DNA of 64,000 bases from Rallus limicola (GCA_022605955.1 JAKCOZ010000011.1:2166537-2230536); one strand, 5' to 3'; positions 1 through 13,000 are shown, numbered from the stretch's first letter. The notes: generated by a model not told the origin, from the letters alone. Numbers and translations are program-made.

Positions 1-98
1 ATTACCAGGAGAAACATCAACTTCCTTTCTAAAGCACAGCGCAGTGAAGAGTGACTGAAAATAGCTCGGGACAGAGACTCAGAGCAGGAAGCATGTGT

Positions 99-597
99 CA
101 CAGAATCATACAGAATGTTAGGAGTTGGAAGGGACCTCAAAAGATCATCCTGTCCAACCCCCCTGCCAGAGCAGGAGCACCCAGACTAAATCACACAGGA
201 ACACATCCAGGTGGGTTTGAATGTCTCCAGAGAAGGAGACTCCACAACCTCTCTGGGCAGCCTGGCCCAGGGCTCTGTCACCCTCCCAGGGACAAAGTTC
301 CTCCTGACATTCCCATGGAGCTTCCTCTGCTCAAGCTGCACCCGCTGCCCCTTGTCCTGTGGCTGCCATCCCTGAGCAGAGCCTGGCTCTGTCCTCCTGA
401 CTCTCTCCCTTTACACATTGATAGACATTGATGAGGTCACCCCTCAGTCTCCTCTTCTCCAGGCTAAAGAGCCCCAGCTCCCTCAGCCTCCCCTCATAAG
501 GAAGGGGTTCCACTCCCTCCATCACCTTGGTGGCCCTGAGCTGGGCTCTTTCAAGGAGTTCTGTGTTCCCAGCCTCCCACTTCAGGGCTGTCCTAGG
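99..597 (-). mobile_element. CR1 LINE, 5'-truncated
   Basis: Read on the minus strand it ends in the CR1 tail (GGGACC, CCAACC and GATTC octamer). Its upstream part encodes the decayed ORF2 end, with RATKVMEGVEPLPYEGRLRE and [15 protein letters not shown] visible in frame at 331-645. Confidence 0.93.
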
Positions 598-1798
598 CCT
601 GACGATTACTAGTTGACTTGTATATTCTTCAGATGTATCCAACATCCCTCCCCATTCAGCTGTGAAACAGGTTCCTCAGGGAGGCCTAGAAACCACTTTT
701 GGTTCATTAACAGAGCGTTTGGATAGACAGAGGTAATGCTTTGTGGAATAGATGGACCCAAATGGTACCATCTCAGTATTTACAGACTTGGCCATTCTGG
801 TCAAGCTGTTCTGGAAATCTTTCAGTGAACAGGATAAATAAAATCTGAAGAGTTGTCAGTAGTGGATGGCATAGGGGGAGACCATAGGAATGAAATGATA
901 CCTTTTCAGAAGTCTACCCAGCCTCCAGCAATCCATGACTCAGTGTGCCCTTTATTACATTGCACGTTGAGATGGAACCCTCTTCTGACCAGTGAAGTAG
1001 AGGAGAAAGGGGATAGCTCCATGATCAGATCAGCAACCACAGAGGCTGGTGTGCTGGCACCCTCCATCACCATTGGCTGTAATACCGACACAGCAAGCTG
1101 CATCTGGACCTTGCAGTGCAGATGTTGGGCATATTTGACTTGCCCAACTGCTGCCTACCACCCTGTATCAGCTGGGAGCCATTGGTTTAGTGCTTGAAAT
1201 AAATGCAGAATCGAGTGGCCTTGGCTTTTAGCATTCATCCCTTCTGCCAGGGAAGGGAGGCAAGAAAGAAACAAGGTGAAAAATGGCTGGCTGGCTCCAT
1301 CCAGGAGAGCGTTGTTTGCCTTGGCTACCCATCCCATCAGCTCTCTGCTTTCAAGCTCTACCAGTTTCTTTACTGGTCTAAGTCTCTGTGTGTGTGTAAT
1401 GGGAAGAGAGAATGGCCTGGAGAGGGGAAAGGACATGTGAGCAGAGCAATGGTAGACCGTTAGTTAGGAACCTAAAACTTTGCTTCCCTTTCTTAATCAC
1501 AGCTGGGTTTGAACTTGGCCAGATAGGACACACAGGTGATGAACTTTAGCTAAACCTCTGCACTTGCATTTAGGTGTTGGATTAGCTCATCAGAGTGTAA
1601 CATTTCCCCATCTTTCTCCCCATTCTGTACCTTGTTGTGTCCTCGGTGCAGGAACTGCAACTTCTCCCCATGAAACTTCCACTGCACCTTACTTTGCTAA
1701 GCCCTCAAGCTGTTCAGGGTTTCAGTCAGAAATTCCTTTCTCCTGTTTCTCATCTCAATTCTGATACTGCAGTGTTCTTCTAGGACACATATTCCTAC

Positions 1799-2135
1799 AT
1801 CACAGAATCACAGGGGTTGGAAGGGACCTCCAGAGCTCATTGAGTCCAACCCCCTGCCAAAGCAGGGTCCCTAGGACAGGGCACACAGGGCAGTGTCCAG
1901 ATGGGGCTGGAATCTCTCCAGAGAAGGAGACTCCACACCCCCCTGGGCAGCCTGAGGAACTCCCTGGGCTCCAACTTGAGCCCATTGCCCCTTGTCCTGT
2001 CCCCACAGACACTGAGAAGAGGCTGCCCATGGCCCCCTGTGTCCCGCCCTTCAGCTCTTGATCCCCATTGATTAGATCCCCTCTCAGGCTGCTTCTCTCC
2101 AGGCTGAACAGCCCCAGGCCACTCAGTGTCATTCA
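1799..2135 (-). mobile_element. CR1 LINE 3' fragment
   Basis: Starts with CACAGAATCACAGG and GGTTGGAAGGGACCTCCAGA, then the AAGCAGGGTCCCTAGGACAG block of the most common tail type here. It ends at GCTGAACAGCCCCAGG, the LGLFSLE-coding part read in reverse. Confidence 0.93.
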
Positions 2136-2969
2136 GCCACAGTCCCACAAAGCACATTGAGTTTCCATAGGCTCTGCAACAGTAAACAGCTTTTCCTTCC
2201 AGTTTTCCTGTGCCATAGCGCAAGGGGAATGGGATGGGATTGAGAGGGAGATGTAGAGCTGAAGGTTAAAGTCAACTGTTGCACTAGAACTGATTTTTTT
2301 TTTAGGCTCTCTTAGTCTCTATAAAATTACCTGAAACTTTAAAAGTCATTTAGATAATGAGCCTGACAGGGAAAATTAAACTTGGAAGACATTCTACAGG
2401 GCTGCTTTGTGTACTGAGAGAAGAGGACAGGTTGGGAAAGACTAACAGACTATTAAGAGGTGACTTGAAAATAAAGAAATGATTGATAAGAAGTAAAAAC
2501 CTAGCCTGACGATTATTAGCACTGGTCCTAAATACAGGAACAGCTTTTTATAGCAACTTTTTTAATGGTGTCTGTAATAAGATAAACAAGAAGCACTTGG
2601 GTTGGGCTCTGTATAAATAATCTCCTACTGATAAGAAAAATGACAGTATAAACAGGAGCTAATAATAGTTCCTGCTGAATTTCCTATCTTGTTATTTGAA
2701 GCTCCTTTTAATGTAGCTGCTGCTTACTGGAGGATGGGTGTTTAGCCCTGTGTGAGGCAGGTGGAATGCCAAATTTTTATCAACAATCATTTGTGGTCAT
2801 GTGCTGCAATTTGCTTTAGTTGCCACCAGAATTGTAGCTGGGTAGTGAGTTATGGTCAGAAGGCAGAGGATGAAGAGAGACATGTCAGTTTCTTGAGGGA
2901 TGATGCTGTCTCTTGGCTTCCAGATGTAGATAGAAGGCAGGGGGAAATGTTGTCGTAAGCAGATCTCTC

Positions 2970-3682
2970 TTTGCAGCGCTACAGGCTGGGGGGAGACTGG
3001 CTGGAGAGCTGTCAGGCAGAGAAGAACCTGGGGGTGTTGGTTGACTACTGACTGAATATGAGTCAGCAGTGTGCCCAGGTGGCCAGGAAAGCCAGTGGCA
3101 TCCTGAATTGTGTCAAAAATAGTGTGGCCACTAGGTCTGGGGAGGTGATTGTGCCCCTGGACTCAGCATTGGTGAAGCTGCACCTTGAGTGCTGGGTCTA
3201 GTTCTGGGCCCCTCACCATAAGAAGGACATGGAGGTCCTTGAATGAGTCCAGAGAAGGGCAACCAGGCTGGGGAAGGGGCTGGAGGGCAAATCCTCTGAG
3301 GAGTGGCTGAGGGAGCTGGGGATGTTTACCCTTGAGAAGAGGAGGCTGAGGGGAGACTTTCTCAGCACCTACAACTACTCGAAGGGAGGTTGTAGAGAGG
3401 TGGGCGCTGGTCTCTTCAGCCAGGGGACAGGTGACAGGACAAGGGGCAATGGGCTCAAGCTGGGCCAGGGCAGGGTCAGATTAGACATTAGAAAAAAATT
3501 TTACTGAAAGAGTTTTCGGGGCCTGGCACAGGCTGCCCAGGGAGGGGGCTGAGTTACCTTCCCTGGATGTGTTTAAAAAATGGGTAGATGAGGTACTTAG
3601 GGATATGGTTTAATTTAGGACAGGAATGGTTGGACTCGAGGATCTTAAAGGTCTTTTCCAACCTTGTGATTCCGTGATTCTT
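2970..3682 (+). mobile_element. CR1 LINE, 5'-truncated
   Basis: A 0.7 kb copy with the ORF2 C-terminal region ([20 protein letters not shown]) broken by stops, then a tail ending CCTTGTGATTCCGTGATTC. First of three successive plus-strand copies. Confidence 0.93.
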
Positions 3683-3879
3683 TGTAAGTGCTACAGCAAG
3701 GAAGAGAGGGAGGAGCATGAGCATGCACAGGCTAAATGATTTTTGGACAGCGCCTCTGTGGGGTGTGGAAATACCCCCTGATCTGGGGTTTGCTTGTAGA
3801 GAATGAAGGAACAAAACCAAAGTTACTTTCCTGAGGTCACGGTAGAAGTGGTCTGTGGAGAGCAGGAATTTGAAGTGGC

Positions 3880-4463
3880 AGCAGGGACAGGGAGGGGATT
3901 GTCCCTCTCTGCTCTGCCTTGGGGAGGCCCCAGCTGGAGTCCTGTGTCCAGAGCTGGGGCCACAACACAAGGAAGATGTGGGGCTGTTGGAGAGGGGTCA
4001 GAGGAGCCCCAGAGATGCTCAGAGGGCTGGAGCAGCTCCCCTAAGGAGAGAGGCTGAGGGAGCTGGGCTGGGTCAGCCTGGAGAAGAGAAGGCTGCTTCT
4101 GGGGGGGACCTCATTGCAGCCTGCCTGTCCCTGAAGGGACCCGAGGAACAGGAGGGGAATGGGCTTGTTCCAAGGGCAGAGCCTGGCAGGACAAGGGGGC
4201 TGGAGTGAAGCTGAAGGAGAGACGGGTTAGATAAGATATCAGGTGGAAGTTCTTTGCAGAGAGAGTGGTGAGGGTCTGGCAGAGGCTGCCCAGAGAGGGG
4301 GTGGGTGCCCCATCCCTGGGGGTGTTCAGGGCCAGGTTGGCTGGGGCCCTGGGCAACCTTGTGTAGCTCCAGGCCTGGAGGTTGGTGTCCCTGCCTGTGG
4401 CAGGGGGTTGGAACTCTGTGATCCTTGGGGTCCCTTCCAACCCAGACCAATCTGTGATTCTAT
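3880..4463 (+). mobile_element. CR1 LINE, 5'-truncated
   Basis: The copy runs from the leucine-proline-rich ORF2 part (GGAGGCCCCAGCTGGAGT) to a tail with CCAGGCCTGGAGGTTGG and ends CTGTGATTCTATG. The tail type matches the copies at 5950 and 40829. Confidence 0.93.
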
Positions 4464-4739
4464 GACTTCTCAATCAAAATCCAACCCAGCATTAAGAAAA
4501 AAAAAAAGCAACAGCTCTAAAACACAGAGCTCAGTTATTTTTTTTAAAGACAGAAAACCCAGAGCTTTGCAGTCCTCAGTGCTGCTTACCTTCCCAATTA
4601 GTCTCCTGGCACAGTTCAGCCTTATCCTACTGCCTCAGCCTTAATTGATATGAGATCTCCAGGACTTAGATTTCTGTTATGATAAATACACACAGCATCC
4701 AGCATGGGGGTGGGCAGCCTTGAAATGCTTCTCTACCAG

Positions 4740-5272
4740 CAGGTCAAAGGAGGTGATCCTCCCCTTCTGCTCTGCCCTGCTCAGGCCCCACCTGGACTAT
4801 TGTGTCCAGTTCTGGGCTCCCTGGGATAGGAAACCCAGGGATCTCCTTAAGAGAGTCCAGAGGGGGCTACAGAGATGCTGAAAGGCCTGGAGCATCTCCC
4901 CTGTGAGCAAAGGCTGAGGGAGCTGGGGCTGTTCAGCCTGGAGAGAAGCAGCCTGAGAGGGGATCTGATCAATGGGGATCAAGAGCTGAAGGGTGGGACC
5001 CAGCTGGAGGTTGGGCCATGGGCAGCCTCTGCTCAGTGTCTGTGGGGACAGGACAAGGGGCGATGGGCTCAAGTTGGAGCCCAGGGAGTTCCCCCCCAAT
5101 GCGGGGAAGAACTTGTTGCCAGTGAGGGTGAGGGAGCCCTGGGCCAGGCTGCCCAGGGGAGCGTGGAGTCTCCTTCTCTGGAGAGATTCCAGCTCTGTCC
5201 TAGGGACCCTGCTTTGGCAGGGGGTTGGACTTGAGCTCTGGAGGTCCCTTCCAACCCCTATGATGCTGTGAT
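4740..5272 (+). mobile_element. CR1 LINE, 5'-truncated
   Basis: Contains the ORF2 end (ERLEHLPCE-like and [15 protein letters not shown]), then the GGGACAGGACAAGGGGCGAT block and a tail ending CCAACCCCTATGATGCTGTG. Same subfamily as the copy at 1799. Confidence 0.93.
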
Positions 5273-5949
5273 AAATAATATCCATTAAAGTTTCAAACCT
5301 ACACTAAGCAAATGCACTTACAGGGTGAAACACAACTAGTTCCATTGCAAAGTGAGAAAGTTATTGAATTACCCATCATCTGAAAGGGTGAGGAGCCAGG
5401 TTCTCAAAAACATCTTCTGGTTCTGATTATAGTCAGGACAACATGGGGAAAGATTTGTTTCTCTGTGATTTTGATCTTTGGAGGTTTTCTGTAAACAAGC
5501 TTTGCTAATCTCCCAAATTGATAGATGTCCTTTGCAAGCACGTGTCGTATGAATCTAGGGCTTTGCTTACAAACTGAAGAATTAAAAAGCAGTCAGAGAC
5601 TTTCTTCTCCAAATCTGACGTATTCCAGGTGCTTCTAAAAAATCTCTCCTTAAAGAAACATGAAAGAAATGCAAAGTAGAGGCACTGAACAAATCTATCT
5701 GTGAAGGTGAAAGCCAGTTGCCAAAGACTTGATGAAGGTTTTGAGGGTTCTGAGCAGATTTGTGCTGCAGATACCAGTTGCCTTCTCCTACAATGTGCTT
5801 TGCTTTTTCTTTTATGTATTTTGAAAGGGAAAATTTTTCCCTGAGTAATTTATGTAGGAGAGAGCAGGGCTGGCCAGAGGAGCATCAGTGTCCTGTCATC
5901 TCTGTTTTGTTTAGAATTATGAATTGTATCCTGCTATAGGAAGATGTGA

Positions 5950-6532
5950 TCATAGAATCACGGAATGGCATGGATTGGAAGGGACCCCAAGGATCAGACA
6001 GTTCAACCCTGCCTGTGGCAGGGACATAAACCTCCAGGCCTGGAGCTACACAAGGTTGCCCAGAGCCCCAGCCAACCTGGCCTTGAACATGCCCAGGGAT
6101 GGGGCACCCACCCCCTCTCTGGGCAGCCCCTGCCAGCCCCTCCCCACTCTCTCTGCAAAGAACTTCCTCCTGATATCTTACCTAACCCTTCCCTCCTTCA
6201 GCTTCACTCCAGCCCCCTTGTCCTGCCAGGCTCTGCCCTTGGAACAAGCCCATTCCCCTCCTGTTCCTCGGGTCCCTTCAGGGACGGGCAGGCTGCAATG
6301 AGGTCCCCCCCAGAAGCAGCCTTCTCTTCTCCAGGCTGAGCCAGCCCAGCTCCCTCAGCCTCTCTCCAGAGGGGAGCTGCTCCAGCCCTCTGAGCATCTC
6401 TGGGGCTCCTCTGACCCCTCTCCAACAGTCCCACATCTTTCTTGTGTTGGGTCCCATCTCTGGATACAGGACTCCAGCTGGGGCCTCCCCAGGGCAGAGC
6501 AGAGAGGGACAATCCCCTCCTTTGTCCCCCTG
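5950..6532 (-). mobile_element. CR1 LINE, 5'-truncated
   Basis: Close reverse-complement relative of the copy at 3880-4463, including the CCTCCAGGCCTGGAGCTACA block and the TCTCTTCTCCAGGCTGAGCC region. Confidence 0.93.
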
Positions 6533-7471
6533 AAGTGGGACACAAGAAGACAATGTTTGACTCCTTTGTGGTCACCACTTCTTGGGTATTTTCTGCCAGA
6601 AAACTAGTTGTGCTCATTACCATGTGTCCCTGCTGCTGCTTGGCCCAGAGGATGGTACACTTTCCTTGAGGTCCGTGATTCAGTTTGAGAGTGAATTTCC
6701 TCAAGACAGCTGGATTTTTCAGTACTCTGGAGAACTTATTTCATTAATCTGCTTCTGGCAGCAGGATGATTTGTTTTTTCCTGCCAGTGCAATTTCCTAA
6801 AGTAGCGTGATTACAGTGTGACAGGATGGTGCTGGTGGTGGTACCAGTCATTGTCCCTAGGAGGCAACTGCATAAAACCCACTTGAGATGCAAGAAAGTC
6901 TGACATGACAATTTGGGGTTGGTTTTTTTTTAATTTAAAGGAATGAAGGATGGGTTTGTGATTAAAGCACAGTGTTGGGATCTAGGAGATCTTGGATCAG
7001 TTCTTCTACTGACTTTGCCTGTGACCTTGAATCAGGCTGTTGGTATATACAGTTTAGGGGCTTCTGAATGCCGTTGATACACAGACAAAAGGTATTTGAT
7101 GTCATAAAAGCAAAAAGAGGAGGAAGAGGTATAGGTAGAAGAAAACTTTAAGCAGCTCAGATCTGTGAAACAAAGACAGGCAATAATAAAAAGCAGAAAA
7201 GAATGATAGGAAGTGGGATGTAAAGGCTCTTCTAGAGGTCATCTGCTGTGTTCCTGTCACCAAAAGCAAGATCAGCTGCCTCAGCCACACTCAACACGTT
7301 ATCTGGGTTTGCTGTAGAAGGCAGGATGGGCCATGGGCTTTGTGCTAACGCTGTGGATGTTCAGGAGGGTACTGTAATCACACAAGTGATGTGCTGAGAA
7401 TTTACCTGGCTCTCCTTGAACCCGTGCAGCTCAGAGTCCTTCACAAAGCTCCCTTTTTACTCCATAGCCTA

Positions 7472-7506
7472 CGAGGGCTCGCGATGAGCCGAACGCGGCC
7501 GCGACG
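7472..7506. other. CpG-dense patch with NotI and NruI sites
   Basis: Nine CpG dinucleotides in about 35 bp, including TCGCGA (7479-7484) and GCGGCCGC (7495-7502), within an intron that is otherwise CpG-poor. Function not known. No exon or promoter can be assigned. Confidence 0.75.
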
Positions 7507-7961
7507 ATGCACAGCGTGAAGCTTTTGGCTCCTGCTCCTTGGCTTTGTCTGGGGCACATTGTCTGAAGTGGCTATAACATCTGTACCACTTGCAATGCTA
7601 TCAGGCAGCCTCTTGAGCAGAATTTGGGTTTTCCACTGTGCCACTCTTGTTGAAGACACTTAATCTCTATTTATAATTTTTATCAAATAATGCTTTGCCT
7701 TTCTATCTTAGCGTTGTTATCCAAACACTCAGTGCACACTAATTCACTGCTGTAAGTGTAAGTGGACTGTAGTAAACAAGTAAATTAATGATTCTGTTAC
7801 CCATTGATTAATAGGAGCCATGCAGCCAACAGCAGTGAGACATGCACATTTGTGTCCTGCAGCACTGTGTTAAAGAAATGCCTTCTGTAAGTCATAATAG
7901 GAGATGAGAAGCTGCAGATTTTCAAAACTTGGTCTTTTGATTGACAGTTGGACGTTGGTTT

Positions 7962-8036
7962 AGCATAGGACAGGGATGGTTGGACTTGATGATCTCAAAG
8001 GGCTTTTCCAACCTTGTGATTCTGTGATTGCATGAT
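7962..8036 (+). mobile_element. CR1 LINE, 3' tail only
   Basis: A 75-bp piece: GGACAGGGATGGTTGGACTT followed by CTTTTCCAACCTTGTGATTC and octamer repeats. Confidence 0.88.
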
Positions 8037-8304
8037 TCCAATTAGCCCCAAGCCTTGTTTTGAGGTCAGAGAGTTTTTTCAGCTTACACTGACTTCTTTT
8101 AGTATCAGTTGATCGGTTGCTTGATTTAAACTGGCAGAATCTACTAAAGGTTTGTGTTTTGGGTGAATAATTCCACTTCCCTGGTAGCATAAATGCAATA
8201 TATATGTCAGTATGGGGATAGTCAACTCCTGACTGCCCAGGTTGGTTCTGAACTCTTCCAGTTTCGGGCAAAGCAGTCCCTGGGAGCAGGCTTTAAGAAG
8301 ACTG

Positions 8305-8500
8305 AGAGTTGTAGAGGTTGGAAGGGACCTCCAGAGATCATCAAGTCCAACCCCCTGCCAAAGCAGGGTCCCTAGGACAGGGCACACAGGTCAGTGTCCA
8401 GATGAGGCTGGAATCTCTCCATAGAAGGAGACTCCACACCCCCTGGGCAGCCTGTCCCAGAGCTTCCTCACCCTCACTGGGAAGAAGTTCTTCCACAAAT
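8305..8500 (-). mobile_element. CR1 LINE 3' fragment
   Basis: Carries GGTTGGAAGGGACCTCCAGA, AAGCAGGGTCCCTAGGACAG and the AAGGAGACTCCACACCCC block, then stops abruptly by 5' truncation. Confidence 0.92.
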
Positions 8501-9660
8501 AGATGGAAAAAGTTCTTCCATCAGTAGATGGACGGGAAACAAAACCAAAGCAGGGTATGTTCTGAGGGCAGAGCTCTGCTGGATAGCCATAAGCATCTGC
8601 ACTGGAAACAAAACACACCTATCCCTTTTGCCCAGGACAGCTAAAACCTTGTAGGCTTTGGGATTCCCTATAAGGAAGAACAAGGAGCCTAAATGCCATG
8701 ATTTAAAAAATGTGGTTGGTGTAAACCCTCCTAAATGGCATTCTTGAGAATCAAGTGTAGTCATTCTGAAGTTCACTGGCTTCAGCATTCAACGTCCAAA
8801 AAAAGAACAAAAGCATCATAAACCCCCACTGTATAGGAATGGTAAAACTACAGGGGGTTGTTTGCTGTGAGTTCAGTATGATTATGAGATCTTACACAAC
8901 CTCGATGCATCTCAGGAGGGCAGAGGTAGTTGGATTTCTGTGTGGAAGCCAGCCTTCTATCTGCCTCAGTCGTAGCACCAAGCAGGTGTTGGCTCAGATG
9001 GTGTTTGGCAGTAGATTGTTACTCAGAGCACGAAACTATAGTTCTCTGGAGAGTTTAGGTGGTGTTAACCCTTTCTGATAGCTGAAGAGCCTCGTAGAGA
9101 GCTCAGGGGGTTCCTCCTCCTTGAGACACTGCTTCAGTTACTCAGCAAACAATGTAGAGTTTTACATTGTTGGAATGAACCTACAGCTTGTCTCCTGGCG
9201 TGCTTTCAAATCTCCTGCTTTATTCGGCTCCTTTTTTCCCCTCTCTGCACCAATCCTCCATTCAATGGCATACTTTAGAAATAACTCTTCAATTCTAGGA
9301 CTTTATTCCCCTTTTCCTGTTTCCTGAGAAGTTTTGCTTTAAAACCCCTGGAACGTTTTGTCCCTAATCTTGCCTGTGGATACCTAGAGCTTGAATCCTC
9401 CGTTGCTGACAGCCAGCTGCCCTTTCTGTTTTGTTTCTGGACGTTGTTTAGTTGGCTCGCTCCATTTCTGGGCTGATTTGATCTCTATCATATAAACTGT
9501 TTTTTATGTTTATCTCCCTTTTTTTAATTCAGGCACCCAATGATACTGATCTCCTTGTTGCTGTTTGTATATAATAGTGGGTAAAAGACTTGCTCCCATT
9601 TCACAGACAAAGAAATGTTAAGAACCAGGGAAGTTGGGGACAATTCGAGTCAGTGGTAAA

Positions 9661-9738
9661 TTTGCCTTCCCAGTTTGCTTCTTAAATTTGGCTTACCGGT
9701 TTGCTTCTTAAATTTGGTTTACCAGTTTGCTTCTTAAA
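9661..9738 (+). repeat. HMBOX1: Tandem repeat, 3 x 26 bp
   Basis: Three head-to-tail units (9661-9686, 9687-9712, 9713-9738), each starting TTTG and ending GTTTGCTTCTTAAA. The second and third differ at two positions, and the first has a few more changes. Ends 239 bp before the exon at 9978. Confidence 0.95.
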
Positions 9739-9977
9739 TTGATTGTGCCAATCCCAGGATGGACCTTGAGTAAGGTTGGAAATAAGAACAGGGAGAAGTT
9801 GAAGTTAGTGATGGGAGGGGAAGCTTGAAGTTGACTACTTCTGTGATTGAAACATGAGTTCCTGGGCTTTGTAAGACAAGACCTTTTATCAGTATATAAA
9901 CCACTTTAAAATGATTTGAAAAGAACAAGTTTTCTCTTTCTTTGTGTGTTTGTGTGTATTCTTCTGGTTCTTTACAG

Positions 9978-10088
9978 GTATCAGTCAGAGCCGGATCTCC
10001 CATTGGCTGCTGCAGCAGGGGTCGGACCTGAGTGAACAAAAGAAAAGGGCATTTTACAGATGGTACCAGCTTGAGAAGACAAATCCTG
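9978..10088 (+). CDS. HMBOX1: HMBOX1 coding exon (end of atypical POU-specific domain)
   Basis: HMBOX1/HOT1 is a nuclear homeobox protein, known as a transcriptional repressor and as a direct binder of double-stranded telomeric repeats that supports telomerase association. This exon starts in phase after a polypyrimidine tract and CAG acceptor (9975-9977) and ends at a GTAAAC donor (10089). Its 111 nt complete a split Gly and encode 36 residues, including SQSRISHWLLQQGSDL and KKRAFYRWYQLEK, which I recognise as the C-terminal half of the HNF1-like POU-specific domain. The last base begins a Gly codon completed at 17102. The exons for the N-terminal ~195 residues are not in the window. The conserved frame and matching splice phase make this a real exon rather than a chance open frame. 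Confidence 0.96.
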
Positions 10089-13000
10089 GTAAACAAATGC
10101 AGCCTAAACATCTCCTGCTGTTTTATTTATGGAAAAGAAGCCTTTTGTCACTGTTCCCTTGGTTTGGTGTACTGTGGAGGTAGTTCCTCTGACCAGTTTA
10201 CTTTTTAGGAGGGTAGGAACAAATCTGTGCTTTGCTTTGCAGTGTTTCACCCAGAGCAGGCTCATCCATAGCTGTGTGTCCAGCTCCTCAGTTGTGGTAG
10301 CTTGTCCTATCCTGTCACCCCTATCTGGATCTGAGGATCAGAAGCGGTCTGTGAAGTTGTAGTCAACTAAGATGGTGTATATACCGAGGCTCTTCACATT
10401 GATCAAATAAAAACCATTAATAACGGTTGCATAATATAAAGGTGCAGATAAAACCCCCCACAGTTTGTTGGAGAGCAATTTTGGGTCAGCTTCAGAGGGT
10501 TTTGGGTTGAATCTCAAGCTCACAAACGGGTTGTTGATAGTTACAGTGATAATGTGGAGACACATCTCTCAAATCCCACTTGCTTTTCCAAATCTCAATA
10601 TAGATCCTAAATATAAGAAGAGAAGTAAAGCTCCTTATTATCTTTAATGAGCAATCTTCAAATTCACAGTGGAATTAATTTCCTTGCATTGTTCTTCTCT
10701 ACAGATTTCATTTGACCACAGTTCTTAGTTTTCCCTTTAGTGGTTTTATTATAAAGAGCAAAATATTTACGTTTAATTTCCTTTAAACAATGGGGTGATT
10801 AAATTAACTGTGTAATTGTTTTAAAGAATTTAAGACCCAGGCTCTCTGATGTGAACTTGGCTTCAATATCCAGAATTCTATTAAGAAAAATTCCAGTGAA
10901 AACAGATCCTCAAAACTTCTGCTTTGTGTGTAAGCTGAATAGCAAGAGGCTCCAGCTATCAGTTGGCCTGAGAATGCTTTAGCTTAAACTTGGGTGGGTT
11001 CAGAGTGACAGCTGAGCCTGTCCTTTCCTGTTAAGCATCTGGAAAATTGTTTTAAAGAGTGGGAACACCAAGGGTTGTGAGGCAGGCTGCAGGGATGGCC
11101 AACAAGCCTTGATTTCTTTGCATGGTTGGAGTTGTGCTATTAAGGAACAGCAAAGATGCTGGGTACAACCGCTCGGTAGCAGCTGCTTTGAAAGCCTCCT
11201 GGGTTGTACCCTGTGGAATAGCTCTCAGCCATTTCTCTTTGAAGGAAGGTGAAATAGTGGGGAGAACTAGAGGGGTTCTGGAGAAAAAAGAAAAAAACCA
11301 ACCAAACCCCAAAGCAAAAGTCCTCTGCTGCCAGTGAAAACCCCTGCATGGATCTTTTCCAAGGCCTTGTGCCTTGTCTTCACAGTGTTCTTCCTCTTTG
11401 CCAGACTTCTTCCTCTTTACCTTCTTTGTTTTCCCCCATATCCACAAGCTCACATCTTGTTTGTCCTTTCACTGTTGAGAAGTGTCTAAGAGAGGAAGAC
11501 TTGCGAGGCTGAAGGCTTACATTGAAACGGATGATCATTAACCTCTGCTTGTCTGGGGCCTTGTTCACGTTCCTTTGGAAACATTTCCTGAAGGATGGGT
11601 GGTTGAGTGTAACCTTTCTTATAAATCAGATTTTACACAGCATTTCAAGAATTGAAAAAGGCCCCACAGCTCCTCTGCCTCTGCAAAGGGACTGCTGGGA
11701 TGCACTTAAACTCCCCATAGAACACAATAACATCTGGTTTCTTTTTAGACACTGAGGCAAAGGGGGGAACCCCTCTGTTTTCCTGTTGGAAAAGTCTGCT
11801 TGAGGAAAATGTGCTTGTATTTATTTATTTATTGTAGGGTAATCCACTGCTTTGAGTTGTGGCCATCTACTCTATATCAGGTCAGAGTGGCTGGCCTGGA
11901 GATAATAACCATGCAAGTGTATCCAGGGTTATTAAGGAAGGTATCAACCTTGTACAAAGAGTGCTGGATTGAAATGACTGTTACAAACCCCATTTGGAGC
12001 CTAAGTTTTGGATACTACTTAGAGTATCCTGCAATGAGTACACTAGACAAGCCATTCTGCTGCCTTCTTTTTAGTCAGCAAATGAGATGATCAGCAGAGT
12101 CTCCTGCCACACTCACAAAGAAGCGATGCTGGGGCTGCGCTCCCTGTAGAGCAAAAGAGATTGTCCTTTGAAGAACCTTTAAGAGATGAAATGCCTGATG
12201 TGCTGCTTCTATCTACCTACTGACTAGGAAATTACACTTTCTAATCTCATATATCCCATTTTTTCCAAGAGTATAATCTCAATCCTTCTCTTTTGGGCAG
12301 TAGAGTCAGGTCTCCCTCTGCAGAAGCGTTCGAGTTACCAGTGAGGTCTGTGGAAACTTTTAGTTCCCCTGTTTCTTTCAGTCCTTATTTTAGAAAACAG
12401 GATCTTCAGAGTAAGCCAGTTTTCTGGCTGAATTTGTTTTTGTAGTAATAGAAAGAAAACTTTTGCTTCAAATTGAACCTGTTTTGAAGGACTGCATCAC
12501 CAGATACAATCAATTTATGAAGTCTAAATAAAGAAGAGAGTGTTTTGTGAGGGAAAGACTGGAGATCGCGTGGCAGACCTGTAGTCTTCCCTTGGTTCTC
12601 CTGGTTTCTCTGTATGACTCTCAGCAAATGATTTCACCTTTGCACCTTGCTTTCCTGTCTCCTGGATAAAGATGAGACTGTTTCCTGTGCCTGCTTCACC
12701 CGTTAGGTCTTCTTTTACTGTGCTTCTATACTGGACCTGGCCAGGAGCTCCTAATAATCTAACAGACAAAAGATGATTTCTAAATACATCAAAAGAGGTT
12801 TTATTTTTCCTTTTTTTTCCCAAATATATAATGGTGCTATGTAACATTTGAAATCATCACAAGCAGTGCTGCAGCTGCTAAACAAAGAACTTGGTGGTGC
12901 AGAGCCTTTGGTCAGCTTTGAGATGTTGCTGCTCTTGAGGTACTGCCAGATGTTGCCCCTATACAGGGCAATGTTGGGTATTTGCCAGCTTGCTTTGACC

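Larger units (their letters stand above)
1..9977 (+). other. HMBOX1: Upstream HMBOX1 intron (3' part, acceptor at 9977)
   Basis: The previous coding exon lies outside the window; by phase it must end in the first base of a Gly codon. This stretch holds eight CR1 copies, a CpG-dense patch at 7472-7506 and a 3 x 26 bp tandem repeat at 9661-9738. The stretches 600-1798, 2136-2969, 5273-5949, 6533-7961 and 8500-9660 look unique, with no exon or RNA gene that I can recognise. Confidence 0.8.

Noticed and set aside
7441..7659. Minus-strand frame through the CpG patch as a coding exon
   Set aside because: Arg-rich peptide without known similarity. The composition is explained by the CpG patch, and no supporting splice sites were evident.
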